Shown here: positions 49,506-62,100 of the stretch, one piece after another
Layout: the number at the start of each line of letters is the position of its first letter
Position numbering within the stretch: position 1 is the first letter of the stretch
Origin: Lichtheimia corymbifera B2541
Lineage: Eukaryota > Mucoromycota > Mucoromycetes > Mucorales > Lichtheimiaceae
DNA: 64,000 nucleotides
Reading direction: 5' to 3'
Assembly: GCA_000697475.1 (NCBI GenBank)
Contig: JNEU01000742.1
Location: 1-64,000 of the forward strand
Program-made: the position numbers and the translations under genes
The notes under the pieces: model-generated
What the model was told of the DNA's origin: nothing
Databases searched by the model: none
Seen by the model: only the letters and a program-made list of their open reading frames with translations

Positions 49506-49619
49506 AGATAGATCCTAATAGAACCGAAGCTGCAGAGAGGGGCGTATTTGTGTAGCACATCTGTTTGGAGTGAACAGAAAGGGCCAATGCATGATAGTTA
49601 ATGGACGATTCAGTGATAG

Positions 49620-49950
49620 GCAGCTAACATGCACTTTTCCCCTTTCCCAGTTTTTGCCAAATCTACTTGATGGGAGTGATGCATCTGCTCCAGACATTCA
49701 TCTCCATCCTTCACCTTTGTTGATCCGAGCCAATTTGAATGAGTTACGCTCAAATAGAGAGACATCAGATGAGGCATATAGTGCATGCTGCATGTACGGG
49801 CTAATATGATCTATGTTTGAGCGTAACTCAGCCAAATTGGCTCGGATCAAGAAAGCTGAATGATTGAGACGAATGTCTGAAGCAGGTGCATCGTTCCCAT
49901 CAAGTAGATTTGGCAAAAGCTGGGGATGCAAAAAAGTGCATGTTAGCTGC
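49620..49950. repeat. Central inverted repeat of the palindrome
   Basis: Arms 49,620-49,753 and 49,816-49,950, with a ~62-bp spacer. The innermost ~40 bp of each arm (with TTGATCCGAGCCAATTTG and its complement) are almost exact. Confidence 0.85.
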
Positions 49951-50049
49951 CAATGTATGCATTGGAAATGACGTTTGCGTACCTGCCATGCATTGTCCCT
50001 GAAGCGCTGACTTTTTACCTCAGGTACACCAACACGCCTCTCTGCATCT

Positions 50050-50525
50050 TTGGCTCTATTAGGGTCTACCTACTTGACAATGAACAAACACCACTTGTCA
50101 TATAGATCATGCTTATAGCATATGTAAAAACATAAAAGTGCCTGTATCTCTAAAGTTTACAATGAAACGTGGGGTCTTCAATCCAACAAAGTTGCGCGGC
50201 GGGGTGAAGCGCACCTTGGGTGCAAGTTTCACGATCGTCGTGGCCATTCTCAGATTCACCCAATGTCACCACCAGCCTCGTCGAAAAAAAAAATCCAAGA
50301 GTTCGACCAGATCCAAAATGGCTGGTGGTGACATTGCGAAATTTAGGATTGGCCACCTCGATCGTGAAACTTGGATAGTGTACGCTTCCGACCACGACGA
50401 GCAACTTTGTTCTATGAAAGGGTCCACGTTTCATTGTAAAGTTTAGATATATGACTGTCTTTATGTTTTACATATGCTGTAAGCGTGATGCTATGTGAAA
50501 GGTGGTCTTTGTTCATTGTCAATTG
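50050..50525. repeat. Fold-back element closely related to 695-1,250
   Basis: Inverted arms about 50,080-50,280 and 50,320-50,510. The left arm is nearly the same as 705-900, including the AATGAAACGTGGGG core and the CCCAATGTCACCACCAGCC end, next to a poly-A spacer. Confidence 0.85.
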
Positions 50526-51089
50526 TCTTACTTGTACTGGAACCAAAGATGCAGAAAGGAGTCGTTTGTATAATTAAGCAGAGAGGGCGGAGCTTGGAGA
50601 TTCAATCTTATTGGTGGAGATTGCATAATGTTCCTGCCCCTATACGTAGTAAGGTTCGCATGTGGATAGACCGTATAGAGCCATGGTATGGTTAACAAGC
50701 CAAAATAATTAGTGATTCTTAGAGTATTCGTGTGAAAGAATGGCGGGGTGATGGCATTGCTTGACTCCAGAGATCCTACTCATATAGGGTCATACATACA
50801 AAATAGCGTATGCTGGAATCCGTCATACATAAACATATGTATGTCTCATGTCATATTGTATCATCGCCCACTCTTTCTTCAGCATAATCACTTGAGCTTC
50901 TAATGGATTAAATTGTTGTGATAAGCGTTATTGTTGGGTACCATTACTATATGTTTATATTATCTTTGAAAATACAAGAGTCTATTCAATCCTGTGTACA
51001 GTCCTGCTGCCTTTCGTCTACCAGCATATCAACCAGAAAGCTTTAATGAATGTAATGTGATAAACAACAAAAGCGTCTCGATACAATGA

Positions 51090-52060
51090 ATGATTATCCA
51101 ATCTGCTTTCAGGCCCTCAGATTTCTATCCTGCTCCTTCCAGAAACTAGCCAAGTGGACCACCTAGAATCGGTGGGTATCATTATCGATGCGTCATTGAA
51201 TCCTTGGTTGCTACCGTCGTAAACATCTCCATCCAGGACTGCAAAGTAGCTGCTGTACGTGCCTTGGCTCCAACATCCAATATCGTCCATGGGGAAACTG
51301 ACTTTCATCAAAGATACAAGCCGTCTCATCCATGCCATCCAGTCCATCATCATCCTCAGCCGTATCCATGCAACATGATCCATCCTTCCTGCTGACAACG
51401 TACAAAGTAATCCACCACTATGATTGATTGAATCCATCCATCCGTAACCAATGCAAGTCCAATACGTTGATACAAAGAGCTCATGCGATCGTTTGCTGAT
51501 ATGCTTCCTTTTCTATCCGGCAGTTGGTCCATCACTTGCTTGTTCACTTTCTATCGCAGCTCAATCAGGTGAAGAATGCTTGTATCGCGCAGTAGTAGCA
51601 GTTGATGGCTGATATGGCGACATCCATAAGGATCCGTATGTATTAACGCCAAGTTGATACACGTAAATAAAGCTGCTTCGATACAATGGCTATCGGCTGT
51701 TCACATAAAAAAGGCTGAAAGGGATGCTACTGCTGTAAGTAAAGAACACTGTTTGAGATAATGGTGTGAATGAGCACGCTAATAGCAGCTGCTGAAATGA
51801 ACGCTGTTACGATTGATTGTGACGGATGAGAGTGCAAGAGAGTGTTGTAGTATCAAGGAACGCGGGTGTCGTAATAGAGGAACAAGAAGGCTGTGAACAG
51901 GGCATGGACTTGCCCATTCAGTCAAAGACAATCGCATCAAGACAGTTGTAGGATTGACATGATGGGTTGAAGCAGGACAAGCGTTCGTAGGTGGTAGTTG
52001 TAGTTGAATGGGGCAACAGTTGAGATGGGAAGGAAGAGGGAGAAGCCGGGAGTGGAAGAA
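51090..52060 (-). repeat. ~0.9-kb interspersed module, copy 3 (inverted)
   Basis: Reverse-complement relative of 47,540-48,490. For example, 51,335-51,375 is the complement of the CGGCTGAGGATGATGATGGA region. Confidence 0.75.
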
Positions 52061-52139
52061 GTAGAAATTAAATTGGGTATGCTGTCAGACATATCCTTGA
52101 ACATTATATATTACTGTTTGACATTGAGATTGCCTGTCT

Positions 52140-53110
52140 CGAACACGAAACTTTTACACAATATGCTCCTGGGAACGCTGATCAACTTTGTATTAATAAA
52201 GAGCCCATACTTAATTTGAAGACTTTGAATGGTAGGGTATAATGTAGGTTTTACTATGGTGGACGGAAATTGGGAAAGCGCCGGATTTATGAAAAAGTCA
52301 ATAAGTATGAATTACCTTGGGATTGCCCACCTTGAACTTGAAACTTGGTAAGAAGGTTCTCTGAGTCATGCTGATCAACTCCATTCATTTAAAAACCGTA
52401 TGCTTCATTATGATGTTTCAATGAATCGGGCGGTCCAAATGTAGGACGGACGGAGAGCAAGTAGGCTGTATAGTGCACACCCCCGCCATTGTCTACCTCC
52501 ATAGTGAAACTTGGTCAGGGCCGTGGGCTTCGACATGCTGATCAACTCCATTCAAATAAAGGTCGCAGGCTTCATTGTGAGAAATAAAATGGGAGCGCCG
52601 GACGATGAATGGATGGGAATATACATAGGGTGGACGACCCATGACCTCGAGATTGCCCACTACAAACTTGAAACTTTCACACAAGATGCTCTTGGACATG
52701 CAGATCAAATTTGTCTTGATAAAGACATCATGCTTCATTTAAGAATTTTGAATGGGAGCGTATAATGTAGGTTTGACTATGCTGGTCGGAATTGGGTATG
52801 CGACCAAATTCATGAAATGTCATTTACTATGTAGTTTCTTGGGATTCCCCATCTTGAACTTGAAACGTGGTCAGAAGATTCGCTACGTCATGCTGATCAA
52901 TTCCATTCATTTAAAATTCACGGGCTTCATTTTGAAAACGTTGAATGCAAAGGCCCAAATATAGGTTAGACGATGGAATGGCAGGAGCGTGCCAGACATT
53001 GCCCACCTCCATCGTGAAACTTGCGCACATGGTGCTGTCGGCCATGACGAGTATATTTGTTCTCATAAAGTCCTCATGCTTCATTATGAAAATGTTGAGA
53101 TACAGGCACC
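52140..53110 (-). repeat. Tandem ~165-bp core repeats, right arm (inverted)
   Basis: Units carry CATGCTGATCAACTCCATTC or variants at about 52,180, 52,370, 52,540, 52,700, 52,890 and 53,045, mirroring the left arm. Confidence 0.8.
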
Positions 53111-53741
53111 TTTATGTTTTACCTATGCCGTAAGCGTGATGGAGTTGCCTTTTCCTACTAGATGGTGTCAACTGCAATAACGGAAAGGTGAAGAGCTGAG
53201 TGAAATGAGACGTGGTGGTTACACAAACGCGTGCTTGACAGGCTGCTGCACAAAAGGATAATGTTGATGATTGCCTTTAGGAAGGTACGAAAGTAAACAG
53301 CATCCAATGATGAACCACTATGGAAATAGTGGTTTCATATCACCTTGGATGTAGGAGGAGGTCGAGCTGCATAAACCAATGTGCATGTGTAAACCCAATA
53401 ATCAATTTAATGCGCACGGATATAGGATGGCTCGCTCGTCCTGAGATTCAGTGCATGGATCACTTTACTTTTTCTCACTCACGATCATCCCACTCCCACT
53501 TATTGTATTACAAAAGCTACATACCTCTTGCATGACCGATAACCAAACCACCTTTATTATGTATTCCATCTTCAAAGCTATATTACGTACATCCACAAGC
53601 TAGCAAATCCAAGTGCGTAATAATAAGCAATGCTTTATTTCGTCTAGCTATCTTGCTACCTTGCCACTATCGTCGTCGTCGTCCTTCGTCATTATTCCTG
53701 CTCGTACTTATACTCGTCAAAAGTCGTCATCTCCACTGAAT

Positions 53742-54063
53742 ATGGACGATGCTCCTGCACTAGCTCAGTATTTCTATGATTCAATTCTCTTGATCCGAGA
53801 GGGTTTGGCTGGATAGCACTCGAGATACTGCGTCATCAAACCAAGGTTTGGATATGCATTTCGGGAGGTAGCTATACGGAAGGGAAGCTTGATCTTGATA
53901 AAGCGCTGAGTATGTATCACAATGACAACAATAATGAGGGTAACAATGAAAGGCTAAAGGTCATCACAGATGAATCCATATGGATCGCGTACATACAAAA
54001 AGAAGACATCAACTTGGGCTTTGAAAGTGTCAGCAACCAAAAGAACGATATAATGGATGCATA
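53742..54063 (+). pseudogene. Possible decayed coding fragment, unrecognised
   Basis: An open frame from ~53,785 to the stop at 54,061-54,063 reads GWIALEILRHQTKVWICIS and continues with a charged, N-rich tail for about 90 codons. It lacks its own ATG. The ATG-containing frame upstream (53,742) runs into a stop after 24 codons. A frameshift or an unrecognised intron could join them. No family is recognised. It lies at the outer edge of the palindrome, so it may be a relic of a mobile element or of a disrupted gene. Confidence 0.25.
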
Positions 54064-54350
54064 GGAGCATGATAGTAGAAGACAACATCCTTGTTTATTG
54101 TATGTGCATGATGTAAAAGACTCTATTCATATGATACTATAATATCCTGATGCCTAGACATACTCGCGAGGATGGGAAGCTGCTGCACCTTTACTTTGGC
54201 CACATGATAGTTGTTATAATTGGCGCGGCGATTCCATTGGCTGAACCAGTGAGGTGGAAGACTTGGCAAAGGCGCATCATGCGGATGAAATGTGGAGACA
54301 CACTTGCACAATTGTTTCTCTTTTGTTTTTCCAGTATACACACTGCTATC

Positions 54351-55220
54351 ATGAATCGACTCTTTGGTTCCAATAAACGCACTCCAAAACCCACATTGAA
54401 CGACGCCATTTCATCGGTACTTTTTCTCATTGGCATGGACGCAGAACAACAACAGCTTTTATTGACGTTTACTGTTAGACCGATGTACGAGCAGACGCTG
54501 TCGAAGTCAAGATTCGAAAGTTGGATGCCGAGTTGACACGATATCGAGATCAAATGAAAAAGATGCGTGATGGGCCTGCCAAGGTAAGGAGATCGGCTTG
54601 TTGCTATCGACGACAACGGGTCTTAACGACGGCCTTTGTAGAAAGCAGTACAGCAAAAAGCGTTGCGTGTGCTTAAACAACGTAAACTGTAAGTGCTAGT
54701 GGATGACAATGATGGTAAATGATATTGATGGTATATGGGTTGTAGATATGAATCACAACGAGACAACCTTCAGCAACAATCCTTCAATATGGAGCAAGCG
54801 CAAATGACTACCGAGAACTTACGCAATGTGATGGCAACGGTTGATGCTATGCAGACGGCCAACAAGGAGATGAAGAAGCAATACAAGAATGTCAACCTTG
54901 ATAAGATTGATCAACTACAAGATGAAATGGAAGATTTGATTGACCAAGCCAACGAAGTGCAAGAGTCATTGGGACGTTCATACAACCTACCTGAAGATAT
55001 CGATGAAGAGGATCTAGAAGCAGAATTGGATGCATTGGGTGACGAATTGGACTTTGAAGATGAAGAGATACCAAGCTACTTGCAGGACGAAAGTGCTACC
55101 AGCGTTGATTTACCAAAAGCATCGGAAGCTGAGCCGACAGCAACCAAGGATGACAAGAAAGAAGTCCAACTGGATGAGTTCGGATTGCCTATTGCAGCAC
55201 AAACTCCTATGAAAGCATAA
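54351..55220 (+). CDS. VPS60: ESCRT-III-associated Snf7-family protein Vps60/CHMP5
   Basis: Four exons (54351-54416, 54479-54583, 54642-54688, 54746-55220) encode 230 aa. The N-terminus MNRLFGSNK and [22 protein letters not shown] are characteristic of Vps60/CHMP5, followed by the basic coiled-coil core ([20 protein letters not shown]). An acidic C-terminal half has the MIT-interacting-type helix, with residues [14 protein letters not shown]. Vps60 acts late in multivesicular-body formation by recruiting Vta1-Vps4. The short 5' flank (~0.3 kb) is bounded by the decayed fragment. Confidence 0.95.
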
Positions 55221-56013
55221 CATAGCATGGCATTAAAAGCAACTTGTATATTCCCCCCATCTTTTGTGTGTGTTGTAATGGATCCAATCGAATAAATATG
55301 AAGGACATGACACCCCATGATTAACCATTCTCCTATCTCGGGTTGCTCACGTGGCTGCTGGTGCCCTTGTTGACGTACAAGTGTTACGCTCACTCAAGTG
55401 CAGGGGAACTTTCTGGTACAATGTACCTCTTTCCGGATATTCCAAATTGAAACAAAAGACCAAGGGGTCTTTGTGTATTCCAAATATCACTCCACGCACT
55501 ACATACTCCTACACTATCTCATTTTGCATAACTTCATCACCATTGCTATTGAACAGCTGCTGTTGTGAAAGCTCACGAGTGGAAATCATGTTGTTGATCA
55601 TCATGCTCTGCGCTGCTTTAGGTCAATGCGCATCACAAATGAGAAAAAAAATCCCTCGCTTGTACAATGAAATTTGATTCATGGCTGATACACAAGATAA
55701 CGATTTACCGCACCCTTTTTATTGTGCTTCATTGCACCATAGCACAGCATGAATTGGAAAAAAAGTGAGCCATATTTATGACAAAAAGGAGGATTTCAAT
55801 CATGGGAATGATTACATCATGAGAAGGTGTAAGGATGTGTTCAAGGCATTGGAGGAGAGAGAAAGTGTGTAATCTGGATGCAATCTCCAGTGGGACAGCA
55901 TTAAATGTGCACGACCGGGGGCCCCTAGAACTTTATTTATGGGGCCATAAGAAGGGAGCATACAGTTTACTGTTTTTGCGTTTGTGTATGTGCGGACCGC
56001 ATAAATCACTGTT
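55221..56013. promoter_or_regulatory. TPS2 upstream region with STRE-like motifs
   Basis: STRE-like pentamers AGGGG (55,463-55,467) and CCCCT (55,922-55,926) lie in the 0.8 kb upstream of TPS2, with a TATA box at 56,014. Stress induction of trehalose genes via STREs is known in yeast. Function here is inference and single pentamers are common by chance. Confidence 0.3.
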
Positions 56014-56021
56014 TATATAAA
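56014..56021 (+). promoter_or_regulatory. TATA box of TPS2
   Basis: TATATAAA, 65-72 bp upstream of the start codon at 56,086, in a suitable position for this gene. Confidence 0.5.
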
Positions 56022-56085
56022 ATCTGCAGGTTGGGAACACACGGGCCAATTCCTTCCTTCTTTCACTTGTCGTTTATCATTTCCC

Positions 56086-59035
56086 ATGATTCTCACGCCT
56101 GAGACCGTTGCTTCATATTTGCCGACTCAACCCGACAATCCGGGGCGTATCATTAATGTCAGCCATCAAATCCCATACAACATTATACGCAAACAACCAT
56201 TGCCTTCACCACCATTGTCACCTCCTGGTTCAGTCGATGTCGATGATAATGATCATCAGGCACCCATAAGTAAAATTTCACGTCGCCATAACCGTGCCCA
56301 TACTTTGCGTGCCAAATTTGATACAGCTGATTGGAGACTTGTGCAGCGTCGGGGTCATGCAGCTCTCTACAGTGGTCTAGCAAGTTTGAGTAAACGAGCT
56401 GAAACGATCCATATTGGCTGGACAGGCCATATCGAAAACAATGAAAATGTCGGCAGCAAACAACAGCAGCTGTGGGACCAGCAAACTCTGCGAAAGCTCT
56501 TGTGGGACACTGGCAAGATTGTACCCATTTTTCTGGATACGACATCTCGCGGCCATTATGAAGGTTACTGCAAGGAAGGTATGTAAGAAGGAATGCAACA
56601 ACGCCGATATCATCATGACATAATACGAATTCATAAATGTATTAGTGCTGTGGCCACTTTTCCATTATGTGATTTGGCAGATGGCAACCGATGGACGTGC
56701 GGAAAAACGACACTGGGAGGATTACAAAGTTGTCAACCAAAGATTTGCTGATACAATCGTTCAGCACTATCGTCAAGGCGATGTCATTTGCATTCATGAC
56801 TATCACTTGTTGTTGGTACCTGAGCTTGTACGAGAAGCCATTCCAGATGCTGTCATTGGCCTTTTCTTCCATGCAACTTTCCCCAGCTCCGAGATCTTTC
56901 GATGTCTCACAAGTAGGACCTTGTACAAAGGTGGTCTTTATGTAAATACTAATGTGATAAAATTTGTTGTTTCAGCTCGCAAGGAGATCCTCCAAGGAGT
57001 GCTGGGAGCTAATCTCGTGGGATTTCAGGTAAAGGAAACCGTACTCACATGAGAGAAAAATAACCCTTGTATAAACAACAACCGATAGACATATGGTTAT
57101 GCGCGCCATTTTATCTCATCATGCACACGAGTGCTTGGGTGTGAATCAACGTTAACAGGAGTCAATTTGAACGGGCATCACGTATCGGTTGGTGTATTTC
57201 CTATTGGCATCGATGTCGAAAGAGTGCGAACATTTTGTGAACAACCCCATGTGAGGCCAAAAATGGAAAGCATTCGCCGCTTGTATCCTGGCAAACATAT
57301 CATTGTTGGTCGGGATAAGCTTGATCCAACCAAGGGTATTGTACAAAAGTTGCGGGCGTTCCAAAAGTTTCTTGAGCTGTATCCAGAGTATCGGCAAAAA
57401 GTGGTATTACTGCAAGTCACTACACCCACCCCACACGCTCACCACAACCTTGACACTCGAATTGCGGAAACGGTGAGCCAGATCAACAGCACGTATGGTT
57501 CGCTTGAATTTGCACCAGTACACTATTATCAGCAAGATATCGATCGTGACGAGTATTATGCGATGCTGTCAGTAGCCGATGTTGGCCTTATTACAAGTGT
57601 GCGTGATGGCATGAATACAACGTCACTTGAATACATTTATTGCCAGCAGCATCATCATGGCCCACTCATTCTATCCGAGTTTACTGGTACTGCTGGCATC
57701 CTTGCAAGTGCTGCACTACAAGTCAATCCTTGGGATGAAGTAGGTGTAGCCAAGGCGATCCATGAAGCGTTGACCATGTCACCTGAGGAGAAACAAACAC
57801 GGCACGAGGTCAGTTTTTTTAATGTAGCCTTTCGCACGATGTGCACGAATGAGCACACGTGTTACACACACACTGAGCTCCCACTCCCACACAACAGCGC
57901 ATATGTATGTGTACTCACACACACTTCTTTACAGAAACTCTTCCGCCATGTAACAAATCACACTGCTGCCTTTTGGGCAAATTCTTTTGTCACACAACTC
58001 ATGAGCACATCCCATTCTCCATCCGCCAAAGAGCTTGTCGTCAAGGATGTTGCAGCTGCTTATACCCAATCCAAGAAAAGGCTTTTGCTTTTTGATTATG
58101 ATGTACGTTAATCATGTCTTTATTTGTTACATATACCGCGGCACTCACATGTACATATACAACTTTTTAGGGTACACTAGCACCTATTGTTAATGTTCCA
58201 GCCGATGCTAAACCAGCTCCTCGCATGTTGCATTCACTGCAAAAGCTCTGTGATGATCCTGCCAATCAGGTATGGGTTATCTCTGGTCGTGATCAAGCTA
58301 CGCTCGATAGCTGGCTGGGCGGTATCAAAGGTCTTGGATTTAGTGCAGAACATGGATGTTATGTCAAATGGCCTGGTGCCGCTGCATGGGAGGAAAGCAT
58401 GGGTCTGGATGATATGCGTTGGCGTGATCAGGTGACTGAAATCTTTGATTATTACACCGAACGCACACAAGGCAGCTTTATTGAACACAAACGAGCCTCC
58501 ATCACATGGCATTATCGATTAGCAGACGCAGAATATGGGTGAGTGTACATTTATATTTATTATCAGCTGATTCTTACACAAGGGAAAAATCGATAGGGAA
58601 TTTCAAGCCAAAGAGTGTCAAAATCATTTGGAGAACAACCTGGTCCCCAAGCTGCCTATTGCTGTGCTAATTGGAAAAAAGAACATTGAAGTGCGACCTG
58701 TGGATATCAACAAAGGGGTTGTTGTTCAACGTATCCTTTCCGAAAGATCCGACGTTGATCTTGTGATTTGCGCTGGTGATGATAGAACCGATGAGGATAT
58801 GTTCAGTGTGCTTATGGCTCCATCCACGCCTTCTTCACCATCTTCACCCTTGGTGCGCCGACGTTCATTATCAGTTGCAGCATTACAGCATGACTCCTCT
58901 GATCGCTCTTTAATACCTCCAGGTGCGAAATCTTATTGCATTACGGTTGGCCCCTATGACAAGAAATCCTTGGCTGATCATCGTGTCGAGACAAGCGATG
59001 ATGTCGTTGCATTGCTAGAACGTCTCGCTTTATGA
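56086..59035 (+). CDS. TPS2: Trehalose-6-phosphate phosphatase with GT20 synthase-like domain
   Basis: Seven exons (56086-56578, 56646-56912, 56976-57028, 57089-57808, 57935-58102, 58171-58538, 58597-59035) encode 835 aa. The glycosyltransferase-20 region (about 90-540) has LWPLFHYVIWQM, CIHDYHLLLVPELVRE, GRDKLDPTKGIVQKL and LSEFTGTAG. The C-terminal HAD phosphatase (about 563-830) has the nucleophile motif DYDGT (about 565-569), VISGRD and CAGDDRTDEDMF. This is the TPS2 arrangement, in which only the phosphatase is usually active; the GT20 motifs here look largely intact. It makes trehalose from trehalose-6-phosphate. A Ser/Pro-rich insert interrupts the last domain (about residues 768-795). 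The intron at 57,809-57,934 is 126 bp, the longest I placed in any gene. It is convergent with clathrin heavy chain, 85 bp apart. Confidence 0.95.
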
Positions 59036-59120
59036 ATGTGTGGATAAATCATTCGTTTATTTTTGAAATGTCTTTTGAAGGGAGGTCGCATAGGGATTCG
59101 TAAAACGTATAGTAAGGATA

Positions 59121-62100
59121 TTAAAAGTTGCCAAATTGTTGATGAGGGGATTGTTGTTGTGGACCACCGCTGAAAGAGGATGCACCTGTCATCATAGGGG
59201 ATTGCATGGTGTTGTTGCCAGCTGTCAGCATGAGTGGGTTGCCAAGACCACCTCCCATTACTGGTGCTGGTGGTGCGTTCTCATTGTTTTCTTCTTGCTT
59301 TGCCAGTTTTTCCTTGAGCTCTGATACATCCTTATCAAGAACATCAATCTACACACGCATTTGTTATTAGTATACCCGAGTAATCAAAGTCTATCTATAT
59401 TACCTTTGAGAATTGTTCCTTCATCATGTTGATCATATATGGCATAGCAAAGTCGTTGAGTCCGTGTCGCCATGCAAGTTCCATGACAACGTCTGGTCGC
59501 ATAAGGTCATAGCAAGAGTAGAGCATGGCAGCAAAGCATTCACGCTTGCCAACCTCGATAAAGTATTGCAAGAGCTCTTCGGCGACTTCACGATCCTTAG
59601 ATTCAGCTGCTGTTTCCATGGCATCCTTGAACAAACGATCCTGCTTGGACAAGGCAATGGATTGGCGCCACCGGCGGTTCTTTTTGTACAAATGTGCTGC
59701 GATACGACGGAATTCGAGTAACTCGTGCTTTTCAAGACGTTGTGCCAAATCAAGCGAATCAAAGTTGTCATGGTTATCAATAGAATCCCGCAATGATTGA
59801 TAGTCCTCTTCTTCAATATAGAGCTCGTTAAGAGCACTGTTGACAGCCTTGTTATTGGTTTCTTGGACAGATGTAAGGTAGGATCGGATCAGAGGGATGT
59901 TGTCGGATTTCTCAAAGAGTTGTACGACACGAGTGTGGTTGATACGAGGAACCATGGTTGCAAGCAAGTCGTTGAGGAGATTAGGTTGCTCGTTCAAGTA
60001 GAATCGCAAAGCCTTGTAATACAGTTCCACATTGGACACCTTGACAATGATTTCCTTGAATGCAGAATGCTCCCAAGCATCAGAGGCATGATCCATCATT
60101 GAGGTCACTGCGTTATCGAACTCATCATAGTGCATGTAAAGGAACACAAGCTCACGCCACAAGTGGGCATCTGTGCAGGCACGAATCACCTTGGGAATGT
60201 TGATACGTGATACAAACACCTTCAAATGTTCCATCATCTTCTCGGGTTGATACTTCGCATACAGAATAGCCACCTCGGTAAACATGCCCATGTGTGCTCG
60301 CTCCAAGTTAAGACCAGCTTCCAATAAGCGAATCAACTCCTCAAAGTATCCATTCTTCTCGTACACTTGCACAAGCTCTTCCAATTCCTCAGCATGGACA
60401 ATAATGTGCAAACCGCAAATCTGAGCAAGGCGGAATTCTTGTTGGCGGATACACTCGGCATTGACTTCCTTCCACACCTTGGTGCTATTGGCCTTGCGTG
60501 CACAGTCAACAGCGCCTTGGTAATCCTTGAGGTAGATAAGGGTAGTGGCAAGAGCACCGTGATTGGAGATGTTGGAATAGAGCACCTTGGCAGCGTCATA
60601 CAAATGGTTCTGGAAGCATCGGTCACCGACTTGTTGGATATTGGCAATGTTGGGTGCGGCAATAAAGTCTTCCAAATCGCTGAGACGCTCAGTCTTAGCA
60701 TAGGCAAACAACAACTCAGTCTCGATGTAAGGTTCACGGGATTGCTTGCGAGCCATTTGCAAATAGCGCACGAGATCCTCATACTTGCTATCCATCTCAG
60801 CATGACGGGTCACTTCCATATAGTTGGACATGTCGTTGGCACGGATATAAGAGTCGATAGCTTCCTTTACACGCATCTGGTCAAGTTGAGCCTTGGCAAG
60901 CTTGCTCCACACTTCAGGCTGCTCACAACGCTCGGCAAATTCGTATGCACGATCCAAATCACCAATCTTATCAATCAACACATCCACAGCACTGGCATTG
61001 ACGTTGTACTTTTTGTAGATGGTGAATGCTTCCTCGTCCAAGTTGTCTTGCGAACACACAGATGCCACTTCCATTGCATCAAAGTTGTCAAGTCGGTTGA
61101 TATAATCCATGACACGGGTGGAATCAGCCTGTAAAACATAATAATTATGTTAGTGGCCACGTGGCAACCATGATCCTTTTACTATAACTACTACTTGCCT
61201 TGACAGCAGTGAAGATCAAGAGGTTCTGCAAGGTCTTGTTATCGCTGAAAGCACCATTCTCAAGTACGATCTTTTCAAGCAATTCGATGAGCTCGTTGGG
61301 CAAGTTGGCAGCCATGAAAGCCTTGACAGTAGCCGACACGTCCTCAGGATCAGTGCATTCGGGGAGAGCGGTGGCGACAATCTATCAAGCATGTGATCAG
61401 GAATATGAATAAAAGTAACCAAACAATGACGACAATATCATACCTGATCGATGAGCTCACGACGATGGTCATTGTTCTCTTGAAGGACGTGGGTCCACAA
61501 GGTATCCTCACGACGACGAATGAGATAGCGGGCTTGATGCTTGAACATGCTGTTCTCATTGGTGATGTGGATCAATTCATAGTCGCACTGGCCCTTTTCG
61601 TAACAGATGTAGGCAAGGTAAGGATCACGTTTCTCGCAGTATTTGCCAATGAGACGAGGGTTATAATACTAACAAAGAAAATAAGTCATGTGTCCATACA
61701 AATAGCATGATGCAGACATACCTCGTTCTCCTTCAAGAATGGTTCAGGGTTATTGTTGGTGTCGATGTAGATCTTGGCAAGAGCATTGTACACCTCGGGA
61801 TCCGTTGAACCTTCTGTCACACGCATATTCAACCAAGGCAATAACAACTTGAGACGATTGCGCTGCTCAACCTCCTCACAAAGCTTGGCGACCGATAAAT
61901 CACCCTTGATGGTAAGAAGCAGGTTCTTGATGACATCCTCATCGCATCCAACATCCAACAAACCACCAAAGACTTCGGGAGTGCGTGCAGGATTGACCTT
62001 TTGGACATAGGTCTCGATGAAGTTCTGAAGGTTGTTGTGGTAGAGGTAAAGCACCAAGTCGTGGACAAAGTTGAAGCGGTCGCAAACAATGATGAGTGGC

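Larger units (their letters stand above)
46450..53150. repeat. ~6.6-kb imperfect palindrome of family repeats
   Basis: Left arm 46,500-49,753 and right arm 49,816-53,100 mirror each other around 49,785. Matching pairs are 46,860-47,120 with 52,493-52,765 (nearly identical), 47,300-48,480 with 51,090-52,290, 49,130-49,500 with 50,050-50,520, and 49,620-49,753 with 49,816-49,950. No convincing protein gene lies inside. Confidence 0.85.

Noticed and set aside
46490..53110. Regularly spaced repeats resembling a CRISPR array
   Set aside because: Units are degenerate, 140-200 bp apart, without uniform short direct repeats or unique spacers, and the genome is eukaryotic.
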